Positions 53,666 through 63,106 of a stretch of 64,000 bases of DNA are shown piece after piece (the first letter of the stretch is position 1; every line of letters starts with the position of its first letter). The position numbers and the translations under genes are program-made. A model generated the notes under the pieces. It was not told where the DNA came from. It worked only from the letters and a program-made list of their open reading frames with translations, and searched no databases. The stretch spans positions 186,001-250,000 of the forward strand of contig NZ_VOHQ01000001.1 in assembly GCF_009192765.1 (NCBI RefSeq), in the 5' to 3' direction. This DNA comes from Agriterribacter humi (GTDB lineage: Bacteria > Bacteroidota > Bacteroidia > Chitinophagales > Chitinophagaceae).

Positions 53666-56185
53666 ATGCCCGACAACATCAATATACCCGAATCCATTAC
53701 AGGATTAAGTGCATCCGAAGTTGAAGCAGCCCGAAAACAGTACGGCGCCAACCACCAGATAACCCCTGATACTAATCAATGGTGGCGTGTATTGCTGGAG
53801 ATGCTGAAAGAACCCATGCTGCTTATTTTAATTGCGGTAACTGCCATTTATTTTGCAATGGGTGAATATGGCGAGGCTTATTTTATGCTTGTAGCTATTA
53901 TCATTGTCTCTGGTATTTCGTTTTACCAGGATAACCGCAGCCGTAAAGCACTGGAAGCGCTCGAAAAAATAAATCAACCCTCAAGCCAGGTTATAAGGAA
54001 CGGTCAACTGCAAAATATACCCACTAAGGATATAGTGGTGGGTGATATGTTGCTGGTAGCAGAGGGCGATACCATTAACGCGGATGGCAAAATAGTACAT
54101 AGCAATGATTTTTCCGTTAATGAATCCATGCTCACCGGCGAAGCCTATTCGGTATTTAAATCTCCCGACGCAAAGGATAACTTGATATACAGTGGCACAT
54201 TGGTAGCCTCCGGTCTTGCAGTATGCCAGGTAGAGCAGGTAGGCAAACAAACAAAAATTGGGAAAATCGGAGAATCCATATCGCGCATTCGTGAAGAAGC
54301 TACGCCCCTGCAATTGCAAATTGAAAAGTTTGTAAAAACAATGGCGGTTGCAGGAGTTGTTGTTTTTTTATTGGTATGGCTGGTAAACTATTGGGAAAGC
54401 AGGAGTTTGGCCGACAGCCTTTTAAAAGGACTTACCCTGGCCATGAGCGTTTTGCCGGAAGAGATACCCGTTGCATTCACCACCTTTATGGCATTGGGTT
54501 CATGGCGGTTAATGCAACTGGGTATCATCGTAAAAAAAATACGCATAGTGGAAACGCTTGGCAGTGCTACGGTTATATGCGTAGATAAAACCGGTACCAT
54601 TACCCAAAACAGGATGAGCTTACAGTCGGTATATGCATACGCCAACCACACCCTTTATGAAAACAACAATTGGCAGGATGATGCTGCGCGGTTGGTAATA
54701 CGGTATGCCATGTGGGCAAGCGAACCCGTTCCTTTCGATCCGATGGAAAAAACCTTACACAAGGCTTACGAAAACAGTACCGCGCAAGATGAGCGTAAAG
54801 GGCACAATATGATACATGAGTACCCGCTGAACGGTAAGCCACCAATGATGACACACTTGTTTGAAAACAAGGATGGCAAACGCATCATAGCTGCCAAGGG
54901 TGCACCCGAAGCTATTATAGCCGTAAGCCGGCTTTCTGAAAAAGATAAAACAGCGATGCTGGAACAGGTGAATGTATTAGCGGAAAAGGGGTGTCGTGTA
55001 TTGGGTGTAGCCTCATCTTCTTTTGAGGGAACTGATTTTCCGGTAAAGCAACAGGATTTCCCTTTTCAATTGTTGGGACTGGTGGCGTTTTACGATCCTC
55101 CAAAAGCAAATATCAGATCGGTTTTTGAAAAATTTTACCAGGCAGGCATTGCTGTTAAAATTATAACAGGCGATAACGAAGTTACTACCAGGGCTATCGC
55201 ACAGCAGGCGGGATTAAAAAACGCGGGAGTAACCATGAATGGAGAAGACCTGCTACAGCTTTCAGAAGCAGAAATGCAAAACCGGCTTAAAGAAATAAAT
55301 ATTTTCACCCGCATGTTTCCCGAAGCAAAATTAGCTGCCATTAACGCATTAAAAAACGATAAGCAAATTGTGGCTATGACGGGTGATGGCGTGAATGATG
55401 CTCCCGCCTTAAAAGCTGCCCATATTGGAATTGCCATGGGAAATAAGGGAACAGAAATAGCCAAACAGGCGGCAGCGCTTATTTTGGCGGATGATGATTT
55501 ATCAAAAATGGCAGATGCAGTGGGCATAGGACGCCGCATATATACCAATATTAAAAAGGCGGTACAATATATTGTTTCCATCCACATACCTATTATACTA
55601 ACGGTATCATTACCGCTTTTCCTGGGATGGGTATACCCGGCCATTTTTACACCTGTACATGTCATCTTCCTGGAACTGATCATGGGTCCAACCTGTTCCG
55701 TTGTATATGAAAATGAACCGATGGAACAGAATGCCATGCATGTTCCTCCGCGTCCGTTTACTTCCACTTTTTTATCCCTGCATGAAATGACGATCAGTAT
55801 TGTGCAGGGACTGGCAATTACTGCCGGCGTACTGCTGATGTATCAATATGGTGTACAAAATGGGTATGATGAAGCCGGGACAAGAAGCCTGGTTTTTTCT
55901 ACAGTGATACTTGCCAACATTTTCCTTACGCTGGCTAACCGTTCCTTTTACTATTCGTTACTATCCGAAATGCGTAACCGCAATACCCTGATGCTGTATA
56001 TAATTTCAGCCACGGTAGTTATGCTGATGCTGATGCTGTATGTTCAGCCAATAGCGCGATTCTTTACCATTACACCGCTTTCCCTGAAGGATTTGCTTAC
56101 CTGCTGCTTCGCAGCAGCCATTTCCGTATTATGGTTTGAAGTATGGAAATGGGCGAAAAGAAAAAGACTTATATCAGGAGTATGA
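53666..56185 (+). CDS. P-type cation-transporting ATPase (P2-like)
   Basis: An 839-residue inner-membrane pump. A cation-ATPase N-terminal domain (LSASEVEAARKQYGANHQI) is followed by membrane helices, the actuator TGEAY motif (about 157), catalytic D307 in CVDKTGTITQN and the hinge MTGDGVNDAPALK. TM4 reads P264-E-E-I-P268 rather than the PEGLP of Ca-ATPases, and the TM6 region reads ELIMGPTCSVVYENEP. Both suggest a P2-related subgroup whose ion is not settled. A sensor kinase gene follows on the same strand. Confidence 0.9.
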   Translation: MPDNINIPESITGLSASEVEAARKQYGANHQITPDTNQWWRVLLEMLKEPMLLILIAVTAIYFAMGEYGEAYFMLVAIIIVSGISFYQDNRSRKALEALEKINQPSSQVIRNGQLQNIPTKDIVVGDMLLVAEGDTINADGKIVHSNDFSVNESMLTGEAYSVFKSPDAKDNLIYSGTLVASGLAVCQVEQVGKQTKIGKIGESISRIREEATPLQLQIEKFVKTMAVAGVVVFLLVWLVNYWESRSLADSLLKGLTLAMSVLPEEIPVAFTTFMALGSWRLMQLGIIVKKIRIVETLGSATVICVDKTGTITQNRMSLQSVYAYANHTLYENNNWQDDAARLVIRYAMWASEPVPFDPMEKTLHKAYENSTAQDERKGHNMIHEYPLNGKPPMMTHLFENKDGKRIIAAKGAPEAIIAVSRLSEKDKTAMLEQVNVLAEKGCRVLGVASSSFEGTDFPVKQQDFPFQLLGLVAFYDPPKANIRSVFEKFYQAGIAVKIITGDNEVTTRAIAQQAGLKNAGVTMNGEDLLQLSEAEMQNRLKEINIFTRMFPEAKLAAINALKNDKQIVAMTGDGVNDAPALKAAHIGIAMGNKGTEIAKQAAALILADDDLSKMADAVGIGRRIYTNIKKAVQYIVSIHIPIILTVSLPLFLGWVYPAIFTPVHVIFLELIMGPTCSVVYENEPMEQNAMHVPPRPFTSTFLSLHEMTISIVQGLAITAGVLLMYQYGVQNGYDEAGTRSLVFSTVILANIFLTLANRSFYYSLLSEMRNRNTLMLYIISATVVMLMLMLYVQPIARFFTITPLSLKDLLTCCFAAAISVLWFEVWKWAKRKRLISGV

Positions 56186-56382
56186 TATACTTTATCTGGG
56201 AGTGATGGCTATGGAAACCGAACCAATAAGCCAGAAAGATCGGGCATAAAATGCTGGTGACTTCCATTAATTGTTATATTTTGGCAATTATATCCTGCTA
56301 TCAGTGTATAAAACGGGTGGCTTACTTAAATTAAAGGGTAGTGCACGCACTCATATAGCAGGCATCAGCAATAATCATTAAT

Positions 56383-57627
56383 ATGACGGAACTGGATACA
56401 GCGCATCTCGCATCTTTATTTGAACATGCAACCGAAGGCATTATACTTACCAATGGTAAAGGACAAATTACGATCGTTAATCCCGCTGCTGAACGCATGT
56501 TTAATTATGAAGCCGGCCAGATCATCGGGAAACCCATTGAATTGCTGATCCCTCAACGTTTTCACTCGCATCATGCAGAAGAGCGGGAAGGTTTTTACCA
56601 TCATCCGCAAAACCGGGTTATGGGCTCGGGAAGAGACCTGTACGGAAAAAGAAGTGACGGATCGGAAATTCCGGTTGAAGTGAGCTTAAGCTTTTATAAA
56701 AGAGGAGATGAATTGTTTGTAACTGCTTTTATTGTAGATATTACGCATAGAAAAAAGATAGAGCAAAACATGCTGCAGCAGCAAATGGAGCTGGAAAAAA
56801 TGACCAGCGATATGCGCAGACTAAACACACAGCTCGAAGTAAAAGTGGAGGAAAGAACACTGATATTAAAAGAAGCATTGCAAAAACTTGAACAATCCCA
56901 GAAAGAACTGAATGATGCACTCAGCAAAGAAAAGCAGCTCAGTGAAATTAAAAGCCGGTTTGTTTCTATAGCTTCCCACGAATTTCGTACACCACTCAGC
57001 ACAGTACTATCTTCGGCTTCTTTACTTTCAAAATATACCACTACAGCCGAGCAGGATAAAAGAGACCGCCACGTAGAAAAAATTAAAAATGCTGTAAGAA
57101 ATTTAAATGACATTTTAGATGATTTCCTGTCTCTTGGAAAATTAGAGGAGGGTAAAGTGGAAATACATCCCGTATTGTTTAACCTGGAAGAATTTATGGA
57201 AGAACTGGCTGAGGAGATGAAACCTTTACAAAAAGCAGGACAGCAGGTCATTTTTTCCTGCGAAGGAAATCCGGAGCTCTTTTCCGATAAGCGGTTGCTC
57301 AAAAATATTATCATTAACCTTCTTGCCAACGCTATTAAATTCTCAGCCGAAAACGCATCCATTGATATCAGGAGCAAGACAAGCCTTTTGCAGTTTGAAA
57401 TTGAAATTGCAGACAATGGCATTGGTATTGCCAAAGAAGACCAGGAACATTTGTTTTCGAGCTTTTTCAGGGGAAGAAATGCGGTTAATATACAGGGAAC
57501 AGGGTTGGGACTTCATATTATAAAAAGATATGCCGACATTTTAAATGGAACCATTAAAATAAAAAGTACTTTGGGCAAAGGAACTACTGTTACAGTTATT
57601 ATTCCTCAAACCGGTCAAAAATCATAA
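56383..57627 (+). CDS. PAS-domain sensor histidine kinase
   Basis: A 414-residue soluble kinase with no membrane helix. A PAS domain covers about 8-120 (GIILTNGKGQITIVNPAAERMF), a coiled coil about 122-190, the DHp domain holds H199 in IASHEFRTPLS, and the HATPase domain has N-box NIIINLLANAIKFS, G1 IADNGIGIAKED and G2 GTGLGLHIIKRY. PAS domains of this type often sense oxygen, redox or light, but no cofactor-binding residue can be assigned. It is followed 3 bases later by its likely response regulator. Confidence 0.95.
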   Translation: MTELDTAHLASLFEHATEGIILTNGKGQITIVNPAAERMFNYEAGQIIGKPIELLIPQRFHSHHAEEREGFYHHPQNRVMGSGRDLYGKRSDGSEIPVEVSLSFYKRGDELFVTAFIVDITHRKKIEQNMLQQQMELEKMTSDMRRLNTQLEVKVEERTLILKEALQKLEQSQKELNDALSKEKQLSEIKSRFVSIASHEFRTPLSTVLSSASLLSKYTTTAEQDKRDRHVEKIKNAVRNLNDILDDFLSLGKLEEGKVEIHPVLFNLEEFMEELAEEMKPLQKAGQQVIFSCEGNPELFSDKRLLKNIIINLLANAIKFSAENASIDIRSKTSLLQFEIEIADNGIGIAKEDQEHLFSSFFRGRNAVNIQGTGLGLHIIKRYADILNGTIKIKSTLGKGTTVTVIIPQTGQKS

Positions 57628-57630
57628 GCC

Positions 57631-58686
57631 ATGGCATCTGTTTTAGTTATTGACGACAATCCGGATATTCGCGATAATACTGCAGAAATACTGGAGCTTG
57701 CAGGATATACAAGCCTGACTGCGGAAAACGGAAAGAAGGGAATTGAAATAGCGCTTCGGGAAAAACCGGATATTATTATCTGCGATATTATGATGCCCGA
57801 ATTAGATGGTTACGGCGTATTGCACCTGTTGCAAAAAAATGCCGATACCCGTAATATCCCCTTCATTTTTTTAACCGCAAAAACCGAAAGATCCGATCTG
57901 CGTAAAGGCATGGAAATGGGTGCTGATGATTATATTACCAAACCATTTGAAGAAATTGAACTACTGAATGCTGTGGAAGTGCGGCTCAAAAAAAGAGAAA
58001 TTTTATCTCAGAAATATGTACCGGGTGCTTCAGGCATCACACAGTTCATGAAAGATGTAAATGATTCGGGACTTATACAACAACTTACCAATCAATATGA
58101 TGTAGTACCTTATACCAGGAAGCAATTTCTTTACCAGGAAGGAAAGCGCTCCCGGTTTCTATATTATATAGTAAAAGGAAAAGTAAAAGGGTTCCGAACC
58201 CATGAAGATGGCAAAGAATATATTACCGACCTCTTTAGTGATGGAGATTTTATAGGCTATTCCCCTATCATTGAAGATAAAAACTACAACGATAGTGCTA
58301 TCATACTTGAAGATGCGGATATTTTGCAGTTGCCCAGGGAAGATTTTCAGAAAATGATATACAATGATATTGCCGTAGCTACAAAATTCATTCACCTGAT
58401 AACACAAAATGTAAAAGAAAAAGAAGAACGGTTACTGAACCTGGCATACAGTTCACTGCGCAAACGCGTAGCAAAGGCGCTGGTAGATATCCATACCAAG
58501 TTCAATGCAGGTACACCTTCAAAACGCATTGAAATATCAAGAGAGGACATCGCTCAGTATGTAGGCACGGCCACCGAATCGCTGATAAGGACTTTAAGCG
58601 ATTTTAAATCCGAGAAACTGATCGAAATCAGGGAGGGCAAAATCATTGTTTCTCAGCCAGACCAGCTTAGTAACCTGCTTTATTAA
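57631..58686 (+). CDS. Response regulator with CRP/FNR-type output domain
   Basis: A 351-residue fusion. The receiver domain (about 1-120) has D52 in ICDIMMPELDG, T82 and K104. A cyclic-nucleotide-binding-like domain covers about 155-245; the Arg-Ser pair that binds cAMP phosphate is absent (SPIIEDKNYNDSAI), so cAMP binding is unlikely. A CRP-type helix-turn-helix is at about 275-345, with recognition helix TESLIRTL keeping the Glu and Arg of FNR/CRP. It is probably phosphorylated by the adjacent PAS kinase. It overlaps the convergent gene by 4 bases. Confidence 0.93.
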   Translation: MASVLVIDDNPDIRDNTAEILELAGYTSLTAENGKKGIEIALREKPDIIICDIMMPELDGYGVLHLLQKNADTRNIPFIFLTAKTERSDLRKGMEMGADDYITKPFEEIELLNAVEVRLKKREILSQKYVPGASGITQFMKDVNDSGLIQQLTNQYDVVPYTRKQFLYQEGKRSRFLYYIVKGKVKGFRTHEDGKEYITDLFSDGDFIGYSPIIEDKNYNDSAIILEDADILQLPREDFQKMIYNDIAVATKFIHLITQNVKEKEERLLNLAYSSLRKRVAKALVDIHTKFNAGTPSKRIEISREDIAQYVGTATESLIRTLSDFKSEKLIEIREGKIIVSQPDQLSNLLY

Positions 58687-59081
58687 TCATTATCCCTGCT
58701 AAGATCATAATCATCTTTTATAGCATCTTTTTTGTTATCTGATGCTGAAATTTCCCTGCCATGCTCATTTTGTTGGGCAAGGGTCCAGTCATCCGTCATG
58801 GTAGTTTCCAGCCATATATTCCCCGAGCGCCTAAAAACCTGTGCATGTAAAGGAAACAGTTTGTCAAGCGCCTGCTCCAGTTCCCTTACTTTCATCTCTC
58901 CTACAATTTCTATGCTGCCTTCTGTAATTTTTTTTTGGGCTTCTGCAATGTTATGATCGCCTGGCAACAGGGGGCGCATACCATTACTTTTGAAAAACTC
59001 AATTTTCAAAAAAGGAAATGTACTGCTGAACGTCTTTTGTACATCACTAATTGGCAGCTTCGAAGAAATACGCAAATGCAT
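58683..59081 (-). CDS. Conserved hypothetical protein
   Basis: A 132-residue soluble protein. The N-terminal part (about 1-100) has an alternating alpha/beta pattern (KLPISDVQKTFSSTFPFLKIEFF, then SIEIVGEMKVRELEQALDKLF). The C-terminal 30 residues are acidic and Asp/Lys-rich. No named family is recognised. It converges on the response regulator, sharing 4 bases. Confidence 0.7.
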   Translation of the reverse strand: MHLRISSKLPISDVQKTFSSTFPFLKIEFFKSNGMRPLLPGDHNIAEAQKKITEGSIEIVGEMKVRELEQALDKLFPLHAQVFRRSGNIWLETTMTDDWTLAQQNEHGREISASDNKKDAIKDDYDLSRDND

Positions 59082-59242
59082 GACGCGGTTTTACTTTCAA
59101 ATATCTCTAAAAGTTCCGGCACATAAAAGAACCAGTATCATTATTGATCATGAGTTTTATCAGGTAGCTCCAAGTATGATAATAATCACAGAAAATACTG
59201 CTGAAACTGATCTGGGTCATCTATTCAAAACCGGATATCATT

Positions 59243-59250
59243 TAGTTTTG
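59243..59250 (+). promoter_or_regulatory. Putative -7 box of the PPOX gene
   Basis: TAGTTTTG matches TAnnTTTG and lies 15 bases before the ATG at 59266, supporting that start over upstream in-frame Met codons. Confidence 0.4.
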
Positions 59251-59265
59251 AAAAAAATTGAAAAC

Positions 59266-59736
59266 ATGTTTGGAAAATTAAATGCCGTTGAAATAGAAGC
59301 AGTAATTCAGCAGCAGCCGGTTGGCCGGATCGGATGCCACGCAGATGACTTAACTTATTTTGTACCAATTAGTTACGCGTACGATGGAACTTATATTTAT
59401 GCACGTAGTTTTGAAGGTATGAAAATAAATATGATGCGAAAAAATCCCAGCGTTTGTTTCCAAACAGACAATACGAATGATCTTTCTAACTGGCAAAGTG
59501 TAATTTTGTGGGGAGTATTTGAAGAACTGGAAGGAGCAGAAAGGACCCAGGCCCTAAGGAAGCTCACAGAACGCACTTTACCTATTGTTTCCAGTGAAAC
59601 CATGCACCTTACTCCCCAATGGCCTTTTATGCCAGAAGATATAAACAATATTAAAGGAATTGTTTTTCGTATACGTGTAACAGAAAAAACCGGGCGCTTT
59701 GAAAAAATAAAGGATAGAAATTTTTTTGCTACCTGA
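59266..59736 (+). CDS. Pyridoxamine 5'-phosphate oxidase-related flavin-binding protein
   Basis: A 156-residue split-barrel protein. The start MFGKLNAVEIEAV fits homologues and follows a TAnnTTTG box; the frame is open further upstream but is not conserved-looking. GRIGCHADDLTYFVPISYAYD, then MRKNPSVCFQTD and NWQSVILWGVFEEL are typical of this group, which binds FMN or related cofactors. Many Bacteroidetes encode it close to CRP/FNR-type or two-component regulators of low-oxygen or nitrosative stress; here the REC-CRP protein is the nearest regulator. Confidence 0.85.
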   Translation: MFGKLNAVEIEAVIQQQPVGRIGCHADDLTYFVPISYAYDGTYIYARSFEGMKINMMRKNPSVCFQTDNTNDLSNWQSVILWGVFEELEGAERTQALRKLTERTLPIVSSETMHLTPQWPFMPEDINNIKGIVFRIRVTEKTGRFEKIKDRNFFAT

Positions 59737-59760
59737 GTCATCTTTCCAAAATAGCGCATC

Positions 59761-60144
59761 ATGAAAATTATTTTATTGTTGCTGCTTTCAGCCGTAGGAA
59801 TTACCTCGGTTATTTGCAGTATTATTATGATTACAAATCCTGATGGCAGTATACTTCAATTATCACGCGATCTTCTAAAACCCACTCCATTTAAAGGGTT
59901 TTTTATACCAGGCCTGATACTGTTACTGGTTGGATTAACAAACGTTATTGCGGCAATCCTGCTATTATTGAAAAAAAGCAACTGGTATCGTTGGTCAATT
60001 ACTGCCGGAGCAATAATAACCGGATGGATCATTGCGCAAATGATCCTGATCCAAACCGTAAGCGGGATGCAGGTGTTGTATTTGGGAGCAGGGCTATTTA
60101 TCCTCTTACTCTCCTGGCAGCTCAGAGGGAAATGGGTGGTATAG
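59761..60144 (+). CDS. Small four-helix membrane protein, unknown
   Basis: A 127-residue integral membrane protein with four predicted helices (about 3-24, 44-66, 74-97 and 103-120). No family is recognised. It follows the PPOX gene by 24 bases and may be cotranscribed. Confidence 0.72.
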   Translation: MKIILLLLLSAVGITSVICSIIMITNPDGSILQLSRDLLKPTPFKGFFIPGLILLLVGLTNVIAAILLLLKKSNWYRWSITAGAIITGWIIAQMILIQTVSGMQVLYLGAGLFILLLSWQLRGKWVV

Positions 60145-60172
60145 CTTTGTGGAGGTAATACTGTTCACGTCC

Positions 60173-61243
60173 CTATTTTGTTGACCGCCGCAGTTTGCCG
60201 GCATCATCGCTTCTGCTAAGCAGTATATTCAGCGGTTCCCATTCCTCAATATAATCTGTACTTATTTTTAATAGCGCCACAAACGGGATAAATAATATCA
60301 TACCCGAAACACCCCATAAAATACCCCCGGCAATAATGGCCACCAGCATAGCCCAGGTGCTTACATTCAATTGCACACCCACAACTCTCGGGAAAATAAC
60401 ATTGGCCTCAAGATATTGCACAACTGCAAAAATACCCACCACGCCGATCGGGTACCATATTGAACCGGTAGACAACCATGCCACTGAGATAGGCAACAAA
60501 GCACTCACAACAATACCAATATAAGGAATGATGGTCATGATAGCACAAAGCATTCCAAACAAAAAAGCATGTTCTATACCAAGCGCAAGCAGGCCAATGC
60601 TATTAAGCACTCCTACTATAATGTATACCAGTACCATGCCCTTAATATAATTAAAATAAACATCAATCATTTTCTGCAAAACCATATTCAGTTGCGGCAG
60701 GTAGCGGCTGGAAACGATCCTCTGAAGGAACCGAACAAATACACGGCGGTGATACAAAAACAATGCACTGTATATAGGGATCAGGAACAACATAAAAAGC
60801 ATGTTCAGCGTATTATCAATCGCCGCTTTTACAATTCCGCCAGTGTTGCCTATACCCTGCTCCATCCAATTGGCTGTAGTAAGCCCAAAGCTTTCTGTGA
60901 TCCACTGTTGTACTTCCTCCCCTGTAATCCGCAATTTTTTTATTAGTTCGGGCGCATCCTGGCGAAATACATTGATCTGCCAGATCAACAGCGCTGCAAC
61001 CCCCGCAAAAAGAAGCGTTACAATCAACAGGCAAACAGCAATGGCAGCACTCCTGGGAAAATGGCGCTGCTCCAGCCATTTACAAACAGGATACAATATC
61101 ATGGCAATGAGCAGCCCCAGAAACAAGGGTATAAAAAGCGTCTTCCCGAAATAGAGTATAATAGCTGCAAAAAATATGATCTGCAGATATTTAAGCGTAT
61201 TGACTGCAGAGTGGGCCTGGTTTGTCATAATATAGAATAACAT
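60173..61243 (-). CDS. AI-2E family transporter (PerM-like)
   Basis: A 356-residue polytopic protein with about seven helices. The pattern YFGKTLFIPLFLGLLIAMILYPVC near the N-terminus, the long periplasmic loop, and IIPYIGIVVSALLPISVAWL fit the AI-2E/PerM family. Members export small solutes or act as Na/H antiporters; the substrate is not predictable. Met6 (61228) is an alternative start. Confidence 0.87.
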   Translation of the reverse strand: MLFYIMTNQAHSAVNTLKYLQIIFFAAIILYFGKTLFIPLFLGLLIAMILYPVCKWLEQRHFPRSAAIAVCLLIVTLLFAGVAALLIWQINVFRQDAPELIKKLRITGEEVQQWITESFGLTTANWMEQGIGNTGGIVKAAIDNTLNMLFMLFLIPIYSALFLYHRRVFVRFLQRIVSSRYLPQLNMVLQKMIDVYFNYIKGMVLVYIIVGVLNSIGLLALGIEHAFLFGMLCAIMTIIPYIGIVVSALLPISVAWLSTGSIWYPIGVVGIFAVVQYLEANVIFPRVVGVQLNVSTWAMLVAIIAGGILWGVSGMILFIPFVALLKISTDYIEEWEPLNILLSRSDDAGKLRRSTK

Positions 61244-61303
61244 TTAATAAAAGTAATACCCTGTAATTCAATTGTCATCTTTTTCTAAACCACTTTTTTT
61301 AAT

Positions 61304-62125
61304 TTAAAAAAGGTCCGGCATTGCAATGCTGTTCACAATTTCCTTTTTCAATTTTCTTTTCTCAGCCAGCCATATATTACGCAAAGATTGCATTTCATTT
61401 TTTTTAGTATGATCGTTTTTCTTCATTGCTCTTTTAAGAAAAGAAAGATCAACACAAAGATCATTATATATTCCTAACGCCTGAGCCAATTGCTCCGCCG
61501 CTTTCTCCTGGCGCTTATTCCAGAAAGTGAAAGGCAGTTTTATTTTCATTTCAGAATGGTATAGTTTTATAATATAGATGATATCTTTGAGGCCCTTCCT
61601 GATCGTATGCAATTCTTCATTAGAATAAGATCCTTTATTGGCGATGGATAAAATATTATCCAGCTTTAACCTAAAAAATGTCCTTACAGCAGCAGCGCCT
61701 ATTTCATTTGGCAATTTCTTTTTCAACTTTAGTTCTGCTGCTAAGAAATCTTCGTCTGACAGCAATTTATTTTCCCTTTTCCCCCTTTTTTCAGCAACAT
61801 CATTCCATACCATCTTTATTTCCGGGAACTGCTGTTTGTTGTTCTTAATGGCAGCTTTCATTCGTTTGTGGCGCAATTGCCTGTCACGCACTTTTCCTGC
61901 ATATTTATACATCTTTTTAATCTTGGATGGAAGCTTCAGCTCATCTTCTTTTTTTAACTCCAATGACAGCAGCCGCAGGAATGCCCTCAGTTTTTTAATT
62001 TCAACCCTGAAAAGATGAATCGCTTCCGCACTGCCATCTTTTTTCATTTTCCCGGCATATTTTCTCAGCCTCTTAAAAAACATCCGGATGATATGTGCTG
62101 TGTTTTGCTTTATCACTACCACCAT
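61304..62125 (-). CDS. CHAD-domain protein
   Basis: A 273-residue Lys/Arg-rich helical protein. Conserved His and basic residues such as AIHLFRVEIKKLRAFLRLL, LHTIRKGLKDIIYIIKLY and KVRDRQLRHKRM are typical of CHAD domains, which bind inorganic polyphosphate. No CYTH phosphatase domain is fused. With PPK2 at 17931 it points to polyphosphate use. Confidence 0.85.
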   Translation of the reverse strand: MVVVIKQNTAHIIRMFFKRLRKYAGKMKKDGSAEAIHLFRVEIKKLRAFLRLLSLELKKEDELKLPSKIKKMYKYAGKVRDRQLRHKRMKAAIKNNKQQFPEIKMVWNDVAEKRGKRENKLLSDEDFLAAELKLKKKLPNEIGAAAVRTFFRLKLDNILSIANKGSYSNEELHTIRKGLKDIIYIIKLYHSEMKIKLPFTFWNKRQEKAAEQLAQALGIYNDLCVDLSFLKRAMKKNDHTKKNEMQSLRNIWLAEKRKLKKEIVNSIAMPDLF

Positions 62126-62292
62126 TTTTGTTTGCTATAAAAAGTTAACAATTGAACAATGCCGCTAACCAGAACTATAGGTACTTGCGGATTGTTCAGC
62201 CAAAATGCACTTGATGGACCAGGCAATCTCATTCAAAATAAATTCAAATGCTTTTAACATATCAATCGAACTGTTCCCAAAAGCTTTGTTGG

Positions 62293-62871
62293 TTATAAGA
62301 TTTGATAGAGCTTTATATATTGAAGCAGCATGATTGTTTTTGCGTCTTTGATTTCTCCATTGTCAATCATATGCATCGCCTGTTCAACAGGGATCTCCAG
62401 CACTTCAATATTTTCCTGCTCGTGTTCCAACCCACCTCCTTCATGCACTTTCATAGATGCCGCATATTCCGCAATAAAAAAGTATAAGATTTCTGTTACC
62501 GAACCGGGAGACATATACGCCTCAAATATTTTACGAACATCTGTAACCTTATATCCTGTTTCTTCCTCTGTTTCTCTTTTAATACAATCTTCAGGGTTGT
62601 CTTTATCCAGCAAACCCGCACAGGCTTCAATCAGCATTCCACTGCTATTGCCGTTAATAAACGTGGGCAGCCTGAACTGCCTCGTAAGGATAATGGTCTT
62701 TTGTTCTTTGCTATAAAGTAATATCACGGCGCCATTACCCCTGTCGTAAGCTTCCCTGCTTTGTATTTGCGTTGTTCCATCTTTCTTTACATATTCATAA
62801 GTTATTTTTTTAAGCGTGTACCAGTTATCAGACAGGATTTCACTCTTTATAATATTCACCTTTTGTATCAT
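62293..62871 (-). CDS. nudK: NUDIX hydrolase, NudK-like (GDP-mannose pyrophosphatase family)
   Basis: A 192-residue enzyme with an intact catalytic Nudix box in ACAGLLDKDNPEDCIKRE followed by TEEETGY, including the REtxEE glutamates and the two-residue insertion seen in NudK-type boxes. It probably hydrolyses sugar-nucleotide or related pyrophosphates. Its N-terminus (ILSDNWYTLKKITYEY) matches NudK proteins. It is distinct from the non-catalytic Nudix regulator at 25938. Confidence 0.87.
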   Translation of the reverse strand: MIQKVNIIKSEILSDNWYTLKKITYEYVKKDGTTQIQSREAYDRGNGAVILLYSKEQKTIILTRQFRLPTFINGNSSGMLIEACAGLLDKDNPEDCIKRETEEETGYKVTDVRKIFEAYMSPGSVTEILYFFIAEYAASMKVHEGGGLEHEQENIEVLEIPVEQAMHMIDNGEIKDAKTIMLLQYIKLYQIL

Positions 62872-63053
62872 TTTAAATATCTTTTTGAATTACAATTATG
62901 CCGGCCATTGGTTTTGTGAAGATATTTCATTTCCGGCCACAGGAAACAAACAGTCGAGGCCATTTAAAATTTAGCATTGCTATTCCTTCATTTGAAGAGT
63001 GGAGAATATTAAGCCTCATAGCGGTAAGTTTTAAAAATCCCTTATTATATGGC

Positions 63054-63083
63054 AAAAAAATCCCCACCGGAATCCGGTGGGGG
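63054..63083 (-). terminator. Rho-independent terminator after the YceI gene
   Basis: Arms CCCCACCGG (63062-63070) and CCGGTGGGG (63074-63082) with a 3-base loop; on the minus strand a run of seven T follows, 24 bases after the YceI stop. Confidence 0.9.
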
Positions 63084-63106
63084 AAGTACCAAAGGTTGTG
63101 AACGCA

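Noticed and set aside
56694-57434. Long Ser-rich antisense frame opposite the histidine kinase
   Set aside because: A typical shadow of a real coding frame; low-complexity Ser/Leu composition and no initiation signals.
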